This document shows, in pieces, positions 1 to 14,615 of a stretch of 64,000 nt of DNA. The DNA is taken from NCBI GenBank assembly GCA_022829145.1, contig CM040750.1, positions 6,262,255 to 6,326,254 on the forward strand. Reading direction: 5' to 3'. A program made the position numbers and the translations under genes. This DNA is from Albula goreensis. Lineage: Eukaryota > Chordata > Actinopteri > Albuliformes > Albulidae. The notes beneath the pieces were generated by a model, which saw only the letters and a program-made list of their open reading frames with translations, did no database searches and was not told the origin of the DNA. Numbering within the stretch: position 1 is the first letter of the stretch; each line of letters begins with the position of its first letter.

Positions 1-227
1 TATTTATTTGTTATATAATACTGGAAAGAAGTGTTTAAGAGTATCACAGAACAGATGTTGTAACAACTTGCACAGATGTTGAGAACCATCTTTAGTTAAA
101 GCTTAAATCAGTAATACTAAAAGTAGTATTTAAAGACTGGAGCAGAGCAACTGGGTCCCCAGTCCTGAAAATGGCCTTTATATCTGTGTGGAGTGTGAGA
201 CTCACTCTGTGTGCTTGCGTGTCCCAG

Positions 228-403
228 GTTGTGTTCAGCCCACTCTTCCTCATGCGGAGCCACCTGCCCGACCCCGTCATCATCCACATCGAGAAGCGAA
301 GCCTGGGTCTGCGGGAGAGTCAGGTGGTCCCAGGACAGGGCCATGAGGAACCCCTGCTGAACGTGGAGTCTGACCTCACCCACCACCTCACCTTCCAGGC
401 CAG
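228..403 (+). CDS. vps13b: vps13b exon 1 of window
   Basis: Acceptor gtcccag before 228 and donor CAG|gtaagc after 403. Encodes SHLPDPVIIHIEKRSLGL and ends LTFQA plus the first two bases of an Arg codon (phase 2). The internal ATG is not a start; the gene continues to the left. Confidence 0.92.
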
Positions 404-3400
404 GTAAGCGGGGCTGCACCGCCTGCTCCCATCAGCCCCCACCCACCCCCGCCCATATCGCAGCACAGCACATTTCACCGCTCCCCTGAGATGGCCTGGG
501 ACCCCATCCAGCCCGAAATTCATTGGTCGCCCCATCAAGCCAACAGGCAGCTGCGTTCTCACACCAGCTCCTACCGATGTGTGTCAGGCCTAGGCATAAT
601 TGCACCCCTCCACAGATAAAACTGTAGCAGAAAGTGCAGGTTTCGGGTTTTCTGCCCCTGTGTTTTTTCAGCCTGTGCAGCTGGCGAGGGGATGGGCGGC
701 GTGTCCCCATGCCAGAGCGGGAGAGTGTGCCAATGTTCTGTGCTGGTGTGACAGGCCACACTTCATCATGGGCAGGGCTCATCACTCATGTGACCACCCG
801 CCTCAACCCTCATTAAGTCCACCTCAGACCCCAGCACAGAGCGCTCTGCCTCGCACACAAACAAAAGTATAAAACAAAATCAACTTGTCCTGCCTTTTTT
901 TGTTGTCAGTTTTGTTGTGGACTGCAGTCCACTGTGCGTTCATGAAGTTTCCTCATCCTCTCCCCCAAACCCCCACTCTCCCCCCTCCCCCCCCTTCCCA
1001 GACAAGTTTCAAATGTACACTGGTCACCGGTTTGATTTGCCTTCCTGCAATTACAAATAGTTGTGGCCTCTAATGGGGGAGGAGGAAATTCAAGCTGTGG
1101 TCGGGCTGAGCAGACAGACAGACAACTTAACCGAATCTGTTGTGTCTCGATTCCATATCTTTTCACTGTGTGGAAACCACATGTAAGGCCAGCAAGAATC
1201 AGAAGCCTGCATTAGTAGCCCCTGGGCCTTTCGGAGATGAGATGCTTCCCATCATCACATTCTCCTCTCTTGCATTTGTTTTTTATTGTTTGTTTTTTTC
1301 CCTCTCTTTTCCCCAAGACCCAGAGCACCGTTTCCGTTTATGGCACAATGGACTCAATTAATATGAATGCAAATTGTCTTCGAGTGGCCTGTCCCTCTGA
1401 GCTGAATTGGATACTGACCTGACGCGAGGGAATTTTTAAACATTTTTTTCCAAGAGAAGCCACATAAGACTAGTGAACGTGGCCAAGACATTCCAGATCC
1501 ATATTTCTCACTGCAGAGTTTACTCTTGGACCTTAACCTGATTCAAAAAGGACGTCGGCGAGACTCTTCAACCACGTCTTTGGCGTGAGCTTGAGATTTT
1601 TTCACTGTCTCGAACCCAAACACAGCTCGTGGGGGGGGTCACTCAGCAGTGTTTGATTGTGGCGTATAAAAAGAGCTGCTCACATGTTCTGCTCTAAATT
1701 TATCCTGCCAGTTTTTTGCGAGCTTGTTTGCAGTGTGTTGTGACATAGTTATGGCCGTTGCAGTTAGACTTTGGGTTTTTTGAGCTAGATTCCTCAGCCC
1801 TGGTCCTGGAGAACCGTCAATCCCATCTAAGCAGTTCATTACCCTGCTAACTCACCTCACCTGGTTACTGCCATATGAGCCAGTTGCTGGTGTATAGACA
1901 CTGTGAGGGTCCTGGGGCAGGGCTGTGTAGCAGGGTAGATAGCTGTGTTTGAGTGGTGTTTTTGTGTGTGGGCTGTGTAGCCGGGTAGAAGGGCATGTTT
2001 GAGCTGTGTTTTGTGTGTGGACTGTGTAGCAGGGTAGATAGCTGTGTTTGAGTGGTGTTTTGTGTGTGGGCTGTGTAGCAGGTTAGAAGGGCATGTTTGA
2101 GCTGTGTTTTGTTTGTGGGCTGTGTAGCAGAGTAGATGGCCATGTTTGAGCTGTGTTTCATGTGTGGGCTGTGTAGCAGGGTAGATGGCTGTGTTTGAGT
2201 GGTGTTTTGTGTGTGGGCTGTGTAGCAGGTTAGAAGGGCATGTTTGAGCTGTGTTTCGTGTGTGGGCTGTGTAGCAGGGTTGATGGCTGTGTTTGAGTGG
2301 TGTTTTGTGTGTGGGCTGTGTAGCAGGTTAGAAGGGCATGTTTGAGCTGTGTTTCGTGTGTGGGCTGTGTAGCAGGGTTGATGGCCGTGTTTGAGCTGTG
2401 TGTTGTGTGCAGGCTCTCACAGGGGGATGAGTAAGCAGTGTTTTTTGTGGTTCACAGGGAACAGGAGGATGCCTCACAGTGCGCCGTGCCCATCTCCTCC
2501 GGCCTCATCAAGCAGATCATGAGCAAGACCCCGGGCGGAGACAGCCATGGGGACATCCTGTCCGACTTCTACGGGGAGAAGAGCTCTGTCCAGCCCCCCT
2601 GGCCCTACATCAGCAAAGACTGCGACAGGTACTGCCATCACACATCAGCACAGCACTGCCGTTCAGTTCTCCACCACCAGGGGGCACACTGTGAGCTGTG
2701 ATTTTCAGCATGTTGAGGGTGTAGCTGGGTCTGGCATTCAACCATATGATAAAGACAGGGAGGAAGGAGGAAAATGCAATCTCCACCTTTCTTCAGAGAT
2801 GCCAGATGATCAGCTTTAAGTGAAATAAGAACACAGCATGTATCTGCCACAGTAAAGCAGATATCTTTAGGGCATCTTGACTTACAATCCGTGACAAACA
2901 ACAGTGCTAGACATTAAGGTGATCTGGCAATTAATTTTTATTGAAATGTCTTTTTTCCTTTGCATATTTAACTTTCCTTGCTGCTTTGATTGCTGACTAT
3001 GTAGCTTATGTAAAAATTAAGCAGGTTTTGCTCCGGTACAAGTACACCCTACGCCCACCTCCGTCCACCCCCCTTCCCCAGCCAAAATTCTCAAACCTTT
3101 TTCATTCCCTATGATATGGAATATCTGCTTGTCGGAAGGTGCTCCCTCAGTGTGTCTGCCTGCCACTCTCCTCTCCCTGTCGTGGGACCGCGGGACCACG
3201 GACTGTGCGGGTCATGTGATCCCACAGTGAAACTGCTGGGTCAGCTGGTCTCCTGCTGAACAGCTCCAGAGCAGAGGAACTTTCTCACTGAGGAACAGGG
3301 TGGGAATCTGTATGATCTGTGTTGAACTTGGCACAGAGATCGCCCCGCGTTTGAACAAGAAGCAAACGGAGATGTCATCTGCGACAATAGCATCTGCTGA

Positions 3401-3988
3401 TCAGCTGCTCATGGAAACCTGTGCAGCCTCGGCGAAAACAAAAGGAAAACGAGAGGCAAACACTGTGCTTCAAAGCGCGTTTTGTGCTGCAGCGAGGCCT
3501 GTGTGTGAAAGCAGGGATTTCTTCAGTATGTTTCAGGCTGCATGGTTCACCCACAAGGACCTGTGTGCCTAACCCAGACCCACAGAGGCTCAGCCTCTAT
3601 GGGGGCTCTTCATGGAGCAAAGAGGAACATTTAGCACCAAAGTTTTGTCTCAGTAGAGTCTTTGATTCACTACGTTTAGTTCACATTAAAAATAATTTTA
3701 TTAATTTCTGTTTGCTGGTTTTTGGCTGAGTCTGGGGTATTGTTGTCACAGTAGTATCTCTCATTTGAAAAGGTCTCTTTGTTCAGTCACCGCACAGTAA
3801 AACTCGGAGAGGAGAGGGATTGCGGAGATATCCTTCTGAAGATAAGCACAGAATCCTGCTGTTGCCTTCCTATAGACCAGAGACCTAAAACTGTCCGTCT
3901 TCTCTAGCCCTTCGGATGTCAGCCATTTTCTCACATTATGATGGGGGCCCTACATTCACTTAAGACTTAGCACAGCTGTTTGCTGTAA

Positions 3989-4052
<64 letters not shown>

Positions 4053-4088
4053 CACTCACGCTGGGAACAGTCCATTTGTCACATCTTG

Positions 4089-4127
<39 letters not shown>

Positions 4128-7100
4128 CTGCACATATGCTTTCACAGGCATTGTTACAAAGAGATCTCAGTCCAGGCATGTTAGCCATATGAGTTTCTGT
4201 GGTTCTGTAGCTCCATTCCGCTGCTTTACTTTCCCCCAGAGTTGGTATCTGGTGGTTTGGTGTTGAATTACTCTGTCATTCATTTTCTTTCTCCCCTGTG
4301 ATCTCGACTTTATAACAAAGCACAAGGCCAAGGCACATTTCCCATGGAAGTGACAGTCCGTGCCTGAGCCAAGAAAAGTGCTAGCGTTAGCACAACCAGT
4401 CGTGTTAGCATCTCATTTCAGCACTTTTACACACGAAAGCCGGACCGTGGAAGGCAGAGGAAACCCCACAATTAATTAGTGTATTTTCCCTCGCAGATAA
4501 CACGTTATACAGTCAGTGGTGTTTTGACAGAGTTTAGGGTTTTTTCCCCAAACCACTCGCTTGGCTGGGTGAATGTAAACGCAGTCTCTCCAGGGCACAG
4601 GAAGTATCAGTGGTAAATGTTATGTTTTGATTCCTTTCTCTCTTTCTCTGCTGGGCTTTGGTACATGTGAAACACCTCGGTAATCATTAAGCAAACATCT
4701 TGTAGTGGTCTTGGAGTAAGAGTTCCTGTAGCGGGCTGCGGCTGTCAGAATTCACACTTGTGCTGTTTAACAGTCCTAGTAGGGCTGACCGAGGCTGTAA
4801 GGCACTTTCTGTGAGACGCCGTTTGGTTGAGCTCAGAAATATGATTTATGAGTCCGGCAAATTCCTGGGCTCACCTCGGGGTCCTGCACAGAACCACATT
4901 ATTTTGTAACAGAGGGTAATGCTGTATTAGAGAATTAAATCTGTGAATAACCAGGTTTAAGACAAAGATTTGGCAGCACTGTAAACCTGGCATTTAAGGG
5001 TAAAATACTGAATTACTTAGAATAATGAGCTACTGTTTATTTAAATACCCTCACATCATTTGAGGCAGGCATTCAAGGGCAGCTTTCATTTAAGATTATG
5101 TGAATGTGGCACCAGAACTTGTTTTGATCAGGGAGGGATGGGCAGTCTCTGATCTGCTGGTCCTTGCTGTGATCACTTTGGTGTGTGTATGGGCACATAT
5201 TGTGTGTGTGTGGGTTAATGTGTTGTGTTTCTGCTCCTTCAGGACTTCCACGGAGCCCCTCACTCAGTGGGACAGCCCCATGCAGGTGAAGCTCTCAGCC
5301 TGGAAGAGCGGTCTGAACACCCTGCTGATCGAGCTGCTGCCCTGGGCTCTGCTGGCCAACCACTCCCACTGGGACCTGTGGCTCTTCGAGGGGGAGAACA
5401 TAGTGCTCCAGATACCCGCTGGGAAGGTCATCGTGCCGCCCAACTTTAAGGTGAGGCCCCATCTGCCCCACCAACCAGCTCCCCAGGACAGTGGGGCACC
5501 TCTGTCACGAAATAAGCAGGTACCAAGTAGGATCAGGTGGAGCAGGAACAGTGGAGGATCAGATGGAATAGGACCAGTGCAGGGTCAGAGCAGTCAACCT
5601 GCAGCAAAAGTGAATTGTCAGAATCTCAGAGCGCAGGCCCCGGGGCAAAGCTCAGGCCCCAGAGCGGAGTGCAGGGCCCAAGGGCAGAGCGCAGACCCCA
5701 GGACAGAGCCCCTCTGTAGCCCCCTCTGTTGAAAGGCCATTTTACTGAGAGCCTGGATCCCCATGCAAAGGTCAGGGCGGAGTGTGAGAGAGGGTGAGAG
5801 CAGGACACGCTTCAGCTGAAGAAAACCAAACAACAGCCGTAAACGTGTAATAGCCTGTGAAACAGAAATAAATACAGAACTGTTTCCATAGCGCCCACGA
5901 TTTATTAGGCTACACCAGGGAGGAACTGGCAGTCGCAGCGCAGAGCGTGGGGGGGGGTTTGTGTTAGCAGCTCCACCGTGGGCCCTCTGGAGCGTCCCGA
6001 GTCCCTGTGTCCCGTGGCCCTGTGGAGCGAGTGGGCCCTGGATATCTCTGCGGTTTGGGACAGAATCCAGGCTCCTCCCCTGCCAGAGAGGGGCTGTGCC
6101 ACAGGGGACGGGGTGTCCACCGTACCCCTCAAGCATCCCGTGTGGTCGTGCTGAGAACCCAGCATGCCTGTCACATGTCACAAGTTTGCCTTGATCTCTC
6201 TCGCTGTCACACAGGACATGTGTGTGGTGGGACCCGTGCCTGCTCTACCAGGGAACTGAACTCGCTCTGATTCTATTAAAGCATTAATGAGTTCTTCACA
6301 GTCGCCATCAGGGCACTGGTTCCTTTTGTTCTCCCATTCTTTTTCTTTTTCCTCCTTTTATCTCTCCTTTTTTCCTTTATTGAATGCTGGACATGTCCAG
6401 ACTGTGAAAGATCATAGCTGTCTTACAGGGTATGGCTGACAGCCAAAACGTGTTGGCTTTTTTTATTGAAGCACAGATATTTTTCTCTTTCTCTTCCAAG
6501 AGAGAAATTCTTGAAAGAAAAGTGTTAAATTCTGTTCTACATGTCTGAACGAAAAACAAGCCATAAGCTTTTATGAGCAGGGTGTATATGCAAGACAGCA
6601 CAGAAGCATCCTACACTGGAGGGCTCTTATCTGACCTGGTGTTTTGGTGTTGCATTTATTCAAAACATTAACAGATCTGAAAAAACATATTTAAATACAT
6701 GCTCGATCCCATTGGGCTCCCGTCCCTGTGTCCCTGCAGGAGGCCTTCCAGATTGGGATCTACTGGGCCCACACCAACACGGTGCACAAGTCCACTGCGC
6801 TGAAGCTGGTGCATGACCTGACATCTCCGCGCTGGAAGGAGGGCGGGAGTGGCGACGTGGTCACTCTGGACGAGGAGGGCTTTGTGGAGGCAGAGGTCAG
6901 GCTGGGGGCAGCCCCCGGCCAGCAGCAGGTGTGTTACCTCCGCACATTGCCATGGAGATTAGATTTGGCATCTCTCAGTCTCTCTGACTCTGTGGCAGAA
7001 TGATGAAAGGAACCAATGTGACAAAGTGAGAGAAAGATATATTGAGAAATTTAAAAGACACACCCCCAGTTCTCCCAAACCCTGAGGAGAACAGCAGACT

Positions 7101-9889
7101 GGCAGTGCTCCTGGTGGGGACCATGTGTGACAACATCAAACATCACCACCCAAAACAAACAGGCACGCAATGCACACACACACACACACACACACACAGT
7201 GACATGCACACATGAACACAAACATACACCTATATAATCAATAAGCATATTACTTACGCTGTTTTTACTCTTTGTTACCTGTGATGTTCTATATGTTCCC
7301 TACTATGGATCGCCAATGCAGATGTAAATTTTGTCATGCCAATAAAGCATGTTGAATTGAGTTGGTGACACGTGATCTCTCTCTGTCTGTCTGTCTGTCC
7401 TGCAGCTGTGCCAGCTCTGCGTGTCGTCCTCGGTGAGGCATGGCATCCAGATCCTCCAGATCGAAGACAGGACCGTCTTGGTGAACAACACCCCCCACCT
7501 GCTGCACTACAGGCCCCTGCTGTGCGAGCGCACCCTGGGAACTCCAGACCAGGTGAGCCCCGGATGGCCACGATCTCCACGCAGGGACAGTCCTGTTTTA
7601 ACCCTAGTGTCCGTTAGCACTTTCTCTACCTGTTTTTGTAATTGTGTTCATAGTCAGCTCTGCGGAGTTGCAGCCTGTAGAGTCTCAGTGGCAGACAATG
7701 GAGAGGAGGGCCAGTAGGTGTAGTACCTCTTCACACTGACGTTAGACAAACATAAAACCAACTGGCTTCAGGTTTTGCCTTTCATCTACTGCCTGTCCAA
7801 AAGAGTGCAATGAGGTCATTTAACGGGAGCTCCAGCAGATGGCACAGTTTGCCAGTTGCCACTAATCACTCGAAAAGAACAACAACGATAAAAATGAGAA
7901 GAGCTTAAGAGCAACACAAGCCGCAAACCACTTGAGGAATGCCTTTCTTGTAGGTTTCATCATGTTTGGTGCGTAATCCCAAACAGAACAGAGCACCCTG
8001 TTCACGTGCTGCAAACCCTGGCGTAGCATGACACCTCTGCAACCAATTTAATGCTAATCTGATTGAGAGAGGAGGAGATTAGACTGTAGTGTGCTTATGT
8101 AATGCATGGCTGTGATGTTTCTGACCTTTCTCTCCACCCCCTTTCTCCAGCCATATGATCCCCCAGCCTCTGCGGTGTTCGCCCTGCCCCCGGGGGGGGC
8201 CCAGGCTGCCCCCCTGCCCGTCTCTGTGCCATACTGGGATATGCTGAAGGAGGGAGCGGCAGCAGAGGTGGATGTCCCACTGCCCATCAAGTACATGCTC
8301 TTTAGCTCCGCCCCAGAGGCGGAGTCAGGGGGCGGGGCCTGGAGCCTGCCAGTGCCCATCCGGCCTGACTTCCCCCGACAGGGCGTGGCCACGCCCAGGG
8401 AACCCTGCCCCCGCTCCGGTCTAATCAGCAGGTAGGCGCCTTACCCTCCACACCACCTCTCTCTCTCTGCCCTTCTCTGTCTCGGTCTCCCTCATCCTTG
8501 CCTGTTTCTCTTTGTCTGTTTCTGTCTTTCTCTCTCTCTCCCTCTTGCCCTCCCTCTCTCAGTGTACATGAGGGCAAGCTGCTCACCCTAATGAGGTCTT
8601 GGACAGCTTTAGCTTTAGTTTTACACCAGAAGCTTCAGCCCCTTTTGTAACTGGGCCCATGACTGCATGCATGATTTTACAGCAGCTTTTTTCCAGATAC
8701 TTGGTGTTTCGTGCTTTGATTGCCCAGCTGCATCACACTGTCAGAGCTTATCCCAGAGAATGAGTTTAATCAGCGTTGCCCATGGTGATGCCAGGGGGTG
8801 TAATGGGGGTGGCAGGCAGGCAGGACGTGCCCTGCAAGAGGTACCCTGGAGGAGGTGCACTGGAGGTGGTGATGCAACTCTTCTTTGTTTCAGGGCCTTG
8901 GTGCTGACCTACCAGGAGCACATGGGTGTGACCTACCTCACGCTGAACGAGGACCCCTGTCCCCGCCTTCTCATCCACAACAAGTGCCCCATCCCCCTCC
9001 TGCTGAAGGAGACTGTCAAAGGTACACCGAGAGATTCTGTTTGACCTTGTGCACTGCTTTTAAACTCCATCGTATCCTTCAAAAGTCCAAGGCCAAGTGA
9101 ATGTTTTAATACTTATGGATATTTCTGAAGTTATAGAGAGGGGATGGAAGTCAGTAGTAGCATCGTTATTATTTGTATTAATATTTGAACTGTGCCATTA
9201 AATGAGCAGCAGAGTCAATTCAGAGACACCATTTTATAACTCTTTGTGTGTTTCCCTGTGGTCCTCTAAACCTCATGGACATCCACTGGCAGGGGCAGTG
9301 TGCAGCTCTCTGCACTCACACCAGGAGCCTGCAGAAGTACAAACACAGATGTGATCAAAGCATGTCAGCTTCACTGAGCATGCTCAAAAGCACGTGCAGG
9401 GATCCCGCTGTTTTAAAGGAGTGGCTGTAAATATGCATATGAGTGGGGGAGCAGGATGGCAGGGGCTCCTCTTCAGGTTTCCGTACACACATCCATCTGG
9501 ACAAGAGCCCATCAGAACACAGCCATGCTGAAGTAGCAAGTTTCTTTAGTCAAGAGTATTTACATTCTATCACAGTCGAGCTCAGAGTGACACGCTGAGT
9601 CACATTCAGGCCCACAGTGGCACGCTGAGTCACAGTATGGCTCAGAGTGACACGCTGAGTCACAGTCAGGCTCAGAGTGACACACTGAGTCACAGTCAGG
9701 CTCAGAATGACACGCAGAGTCGCAGTCAGGCTCAGGGTAACATGCTAAGTCATAATCGTGTTAAATGCGGAATATACTTATTTCCCTGTGGAAGTCAGGG
9801 ATACAATGTGTTAAACATGCATGAAGCAGTGCCTGTGTGTGTTTCCAAGCAGAATGATAGAGATGATGTGTAAGTGTCATGTTTAAAAA

Positions 9890-9923
<34 letters not shown>

Positions 9924-12900
9924 TGTGTTGTGTTTTCAGCAGGAAGTGAAAGAGACAGTGTGTGTAGGAGATGCATGTGACTCTGCGTGTGTGTGTTTCC
10001 TCAGACACCCCCAGGACACAGGTGTACTGCCGGCCCCTCCCTGCTGCCTCCTCTGTGCACCACGAGCTGTACCACCACTTCTCCAACTTCCCAGACTGCC
10101 GGCAGAGAGAAGCCCTACCCACTTTGCTGATAAGGGCCAGCGAGGAGTGGACCAACCCCATCGACATCAACTGCCCCGGCACACAGGTTCCCATGCCATG
10201 CCGTCTCTCACCACAGGAGGGCAGTAAAGAGCCCTCAGTGCTCCACATTGGAGAGGCTTACACATGCATATTTACATATTGGTCAGATCAAATAGTATGT
10301 GGCATGCCTTACTTTTAATGTGGAGCATTTATAAAATATGGTAGGGCAGAATGCATTTTGTGTGTGTGTGTGTGTGTGTTTTGTGTCTATAATACAGTGT
10401 CCTGTGACTGCATACACTGCATTAGAGAGTTAGCATTTTGTTAGTTGTTGATGGAGTGTGGTGTTTGAGTGTGTGTATGCTGCACTAGAGGTTCTGTATG
10501 TTGTTGATGGAATGCACATTGTGCATTGTGTTTATGTGAGTGTGAGTGAGTGTGTGTGTGTGTGCTTGTGCATGTATGTGTGTGTTTACTGCATAAGTCA
10601 GTCTCTGTGTTGCTGATGAAGTGTGTGTGCGTGTGTGTGTGTGTGTGTATATGTGTGTGTGCGCGTCTTGCGTGTGCATGTATGTCTATGTGTACTGCAT
10701 TAGTCAGTCTCTATGTTGCTGATGAAGTGTGTGTGTGTGTGTGTGTGTGTGTGCATGTGCGTGTGCATGTATGTCTATGTGTACTGCATTAGTCAGTCTC
10801 TATGTTGCTGATGGAGTGTGTGTCTCTGCAGGTGGTGTTCCTCTCGGGTTTCGGCTGCCTGTATATTGATGTTCTGCACCACAGCGGTACAATATCCCTC
10901 ACTCTGGCACCAGAGGGCAGCGCAGACACTGTCATCACCCAACACCACAGGTACAGTGTGTGGGGGAGTGTGGCGGTGGTATAAGGGGGGAGGGTAGTGT
11001 CGTGGGTTTGTAGTCTGAGAGTGGTATGGGATATGTAGTCTGAGAGTGGTATGGGATATGTAGTCTGAGAAATGTGCAAAAACATAAAGGTGCTTGATAT
11101 CCACCAACTGTGAGCTTCTCTGAGGAAGAATGGCTCTTGATTTCATCTTATAGAAAGTGTTTGTTGGTTTTGCAGCACGGGAGCAAAGTGTTCATTTTTT
11201 GGTGAAAAATTAATTTTGTCATTGATATGACAACAGTGATGGTTTTGTCACATGACAGCAGCTTTGTTTTTGACATGCCAGCAGCGACATTTCTGTCACA
11301 TGACAGCACTGATGTTTCTGTTGCACAGGATCTCCGATCACACCTGGCCTTCAGAGTGCTACTGAGTGAAGCCAGCCTGGCGCTGAGAGATGACATCACC
11401 AGCACGACTGGGTCGGTGGAGCTGCTGCGTCTCACGCTGACTAAGCTGCTGCTCTGCCTGGCTCCGGCGGTGGACCCGGGCATGGCGGGGGAGGGGCTGG
11501 CCGACGACCGCACCCTGGGGGTGGAGCTCTACTGCGCCAGCCTGCAGGTGGACAACCAGCTGTACAACCGCGCCAGTTTCCATTTCCCTGTGCTGCTGTG
11601 CCAGGAGCAGCGGGTCGAGCCCGGACCCTGGAGCCGCGAGGCCAACCCCACCATGTCCAGCCTCGCCCTGCAGGAGTACCAGAGCGGCTGCTTCCTGCGC
11701 CTCGGCCTCACGCTGTCCGGCGACCAGCGCAGGGTGGATGAGGTCACCTTCCAGCTCAAACCGGCCCGGCTCTACCTGGAGGACACCTTTGTGTACTACA
11801 TAAAGACCCTCTTCCACACGTACATCCCAGACACGGCGCTGGGGCGGGCCGTCGGGGAGGCAGGCCGGGAGGGTCTGCCAGATCAGGTTCGGCAGTCCGT
11901 GCAGGCCCTGGTGTACCCCCTCCAGCTGCAGAGGCTGACCATCCAGCCGGTCAGCCTGCTGGTCAGCATCCATGCCTCTCTGAAGCTGTACATCGCCTCA
12001 GACCACACGCCCCTTTCCTTCTCCCTGTTCGAGAGAGGCCCGCTCTGCACCACGGCCCGCCAGCTCGTCCACGCCCTCGCCATGCACTACGCCGCTGGAG
12101 CACTCTTTAGAGCCGGTCAGTTGGGCACACACACACTCACTCACACACATTAATGGGAAAGCAGATATTTGATAATTACTTTCTCTCAGCTGTACATTAG
12201 CATTTTTCATTTAACTCTGCATTCTTGTTTGCACATATATGGAGGAGTTGGACCCAGTATTGTCCACCTCAGAGCTCACTGTAATGCCTGATCCTGCCTG
12301 CTGGTGTTAGACCCTGCTCTGTCTGTTAATCACATTTCCACTTTTTCACCCCAAGAGGGACAATGATATGTGTCTGTCGGTGATCTTGCTTTTATTGAAA
12401 GTCTTTCCTGAAGTCCACAGCCTGCAAGCATGACATTACAAGAAGGATTTACAACAGATACTCTGTGGTGAAGGCATTGAGACGTGCTGTTTATCTGTCA
12501 CTATGAGACAGGCTTGTCGCTCATGTGAAACAGTGATCTGCTAAGCCTCAGATAAAAACGACAGCTTGAATGTCGTGCGGCTCTCAGATTTAATATTGAT
12601 GAGGTGTATGCGTTGCAGTGGACGTGTGGAGAATGAGTGGGGTGTGACGACAGAGCGTGGGAAACCCTCCGCTGGGTTTGAGCAGCACCTCGTGCAGAGG
12701 TGTGCCCAGCTGCTGCAGCTGGATGGAGGGTGAACACTCTCAGTCACCGAACCTCTCAGGACTGATTGCTTAACACCTCATTCAATTCTGAACCCGAGTC
12801 AAACTCACTGAGTGCTTAACACCACACCAGTCAAACTCACTGAGAGCTATATGCCAGTGCTTAACACCAGTCAAACTCACTGAGTGCTGAACACCAGTGA

Positions 12901-14579
12901 AACTCACTGAATGCTGAACACCAGTTACACTCACTGAGAACTGACCACCAGTAAAATTCACAGAGAGCTGAACCCCAATTAAACACACTAATAGCTGAAC
13001 ACCTATTAAACTCACTGAGTACTGAACACTAGTCAAACTCACTGAGCGCTCTACATCAGTGCTTATGTATCACGTTAGAGAGACATTGAGCTGCACCATG
13101 TCGGGTTTGCTGGGCTGTGGACACAGTTAAGCAGTGAAGAAGAGTGTGTTTGTTCCTGGCCCCAGTCTCCAGGGCCCATTAGGGGCCAAGGTCGGGTTTG
13201 GTCCTGATCAGTACGTTCTGAGAGTACTGTCTGCTTACTGTGTGGCCTGTGCCTTCAGTGTGTTCTGCTCTGGGTCACATGTGGGTGTAACATGTGTGTG
13301 TGAGACAGTGTAATTCACTCTGTGTGTTCCGTATGTGACTCTTGCTCATCAAAGTAATTACATGACTCTGTGTTCAGTGTGTGACAGTGTGTGTGTGTGT
13401 GTGTGTGTGTGTTCAGTGCGTAACTCTGGCTGTGTGCTGTGTGTGTTTCTGCAGGCTGGGTGGTGGGTTCTCTGGAGATCCTGGGCAGTCCGGCCAGTCT
13501 GGTGCGCAGCATTGGGAATGGGATCGCTGATTTCTTCCGCCTGCCGTACGAGGGCCTGACCCGCGGGCCTGGCGCCTTCGTCAGCGGGGTGTCCAGGGGA
13601 ACCACCTCGTTCGTCAAGCACATCTCTAAAGGTAACCTTGCCTGACTGTCACTGGCCCTCTCTTCTGCGCCTGCTGACCACAAACAGGCAAAGCGATGGA
13701 GAGCAGCAGGTTCTGCTGGTCTTTCTTTTCATCTTATAATCTGATAAAATTTACTCATTGAACCCAACGCATAAATTCATGCAGAGGTTCTGTGTGAGAA
13801 TGAAAACAGAAGACTGTGTGACTCTCAAGGACACGGTAAGGCCTGTGGACCACAGGAGCTGGCTGCACATCTCAGAGCGGGCTTTCTTAACCCCCAGTCT
13901 CGCCCTGCAGGGACTCTGACCTCCATCACTAACTTGGCCACCAGCCTGGCGCGGAACATGGACCGGCTGTCCCTGGATGAGGAGCACTACACACGGCAGG
14001 AGGAGTGGAGGAGGCAGCTCCCGGAGAGCCTGGGGGACGGGCTGAGGCAGGGCCTGTCCCGGCTGGGAATCAGCCTGCTGGGTCAGTCCCTCTGCGCTGA
14101 ACGCCCTGGGCACAGGGCCCTGAGCACCTGCACTATCATACTCTACACTACACTGCTATAGTGTAGTGTGCAGTACTGTACAGTGGTGTAGTGTAGTGTA
14201 GTGTAATGTAGTGCAATGGACAGTACTGTACACTACGCTATGCAACAATGTTGTGCACTACTGTACACTACAATACACCACTATACACAACTGTGCACTG
14301 CACTACTGTACACTACACAATAAATCAAATTATTTATTAATATCTTTTTAATAATGAGTATTGGTTGTGTTTACTACTGTTTGCAAACCAAATTGCCCCT
14401 TGGGAACAATAAAGACTATCAAATCCAATCCAACACTGTACATTACCCTACTGTACACTACAGTTCACTGCACTGCAACAGTACTCTACACTACACATGC
14501 ACTCAACACCATACACGTACACTGCAGTGTGTGTATGTGTAAATTATACATTTTTGTGTATGTATGCATCTGTATGATG

Positions 14580-14615
<36 letters not shown>

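Noticed and set aside
5451..5732. Open extension of the frame past vps13b exon 3
   Set aside because: It follows a good donor, is low-complexity (GQSSGPRAE-type repeats) and does not match VPS13B, which continues at 6740.
9572..9745. CRISPR-like array (30-bp regular repeats)
   Set aside because: Units are head-to-tail with no unique spacers, in a vertebrate intron; an ordinary minisatellite.
11359..11973. 204-residue minus-strand frame opposite vps13b exon 10
   Set aside because: Antisense shadow of a GC-rich coding exon; the + frame is conserved.
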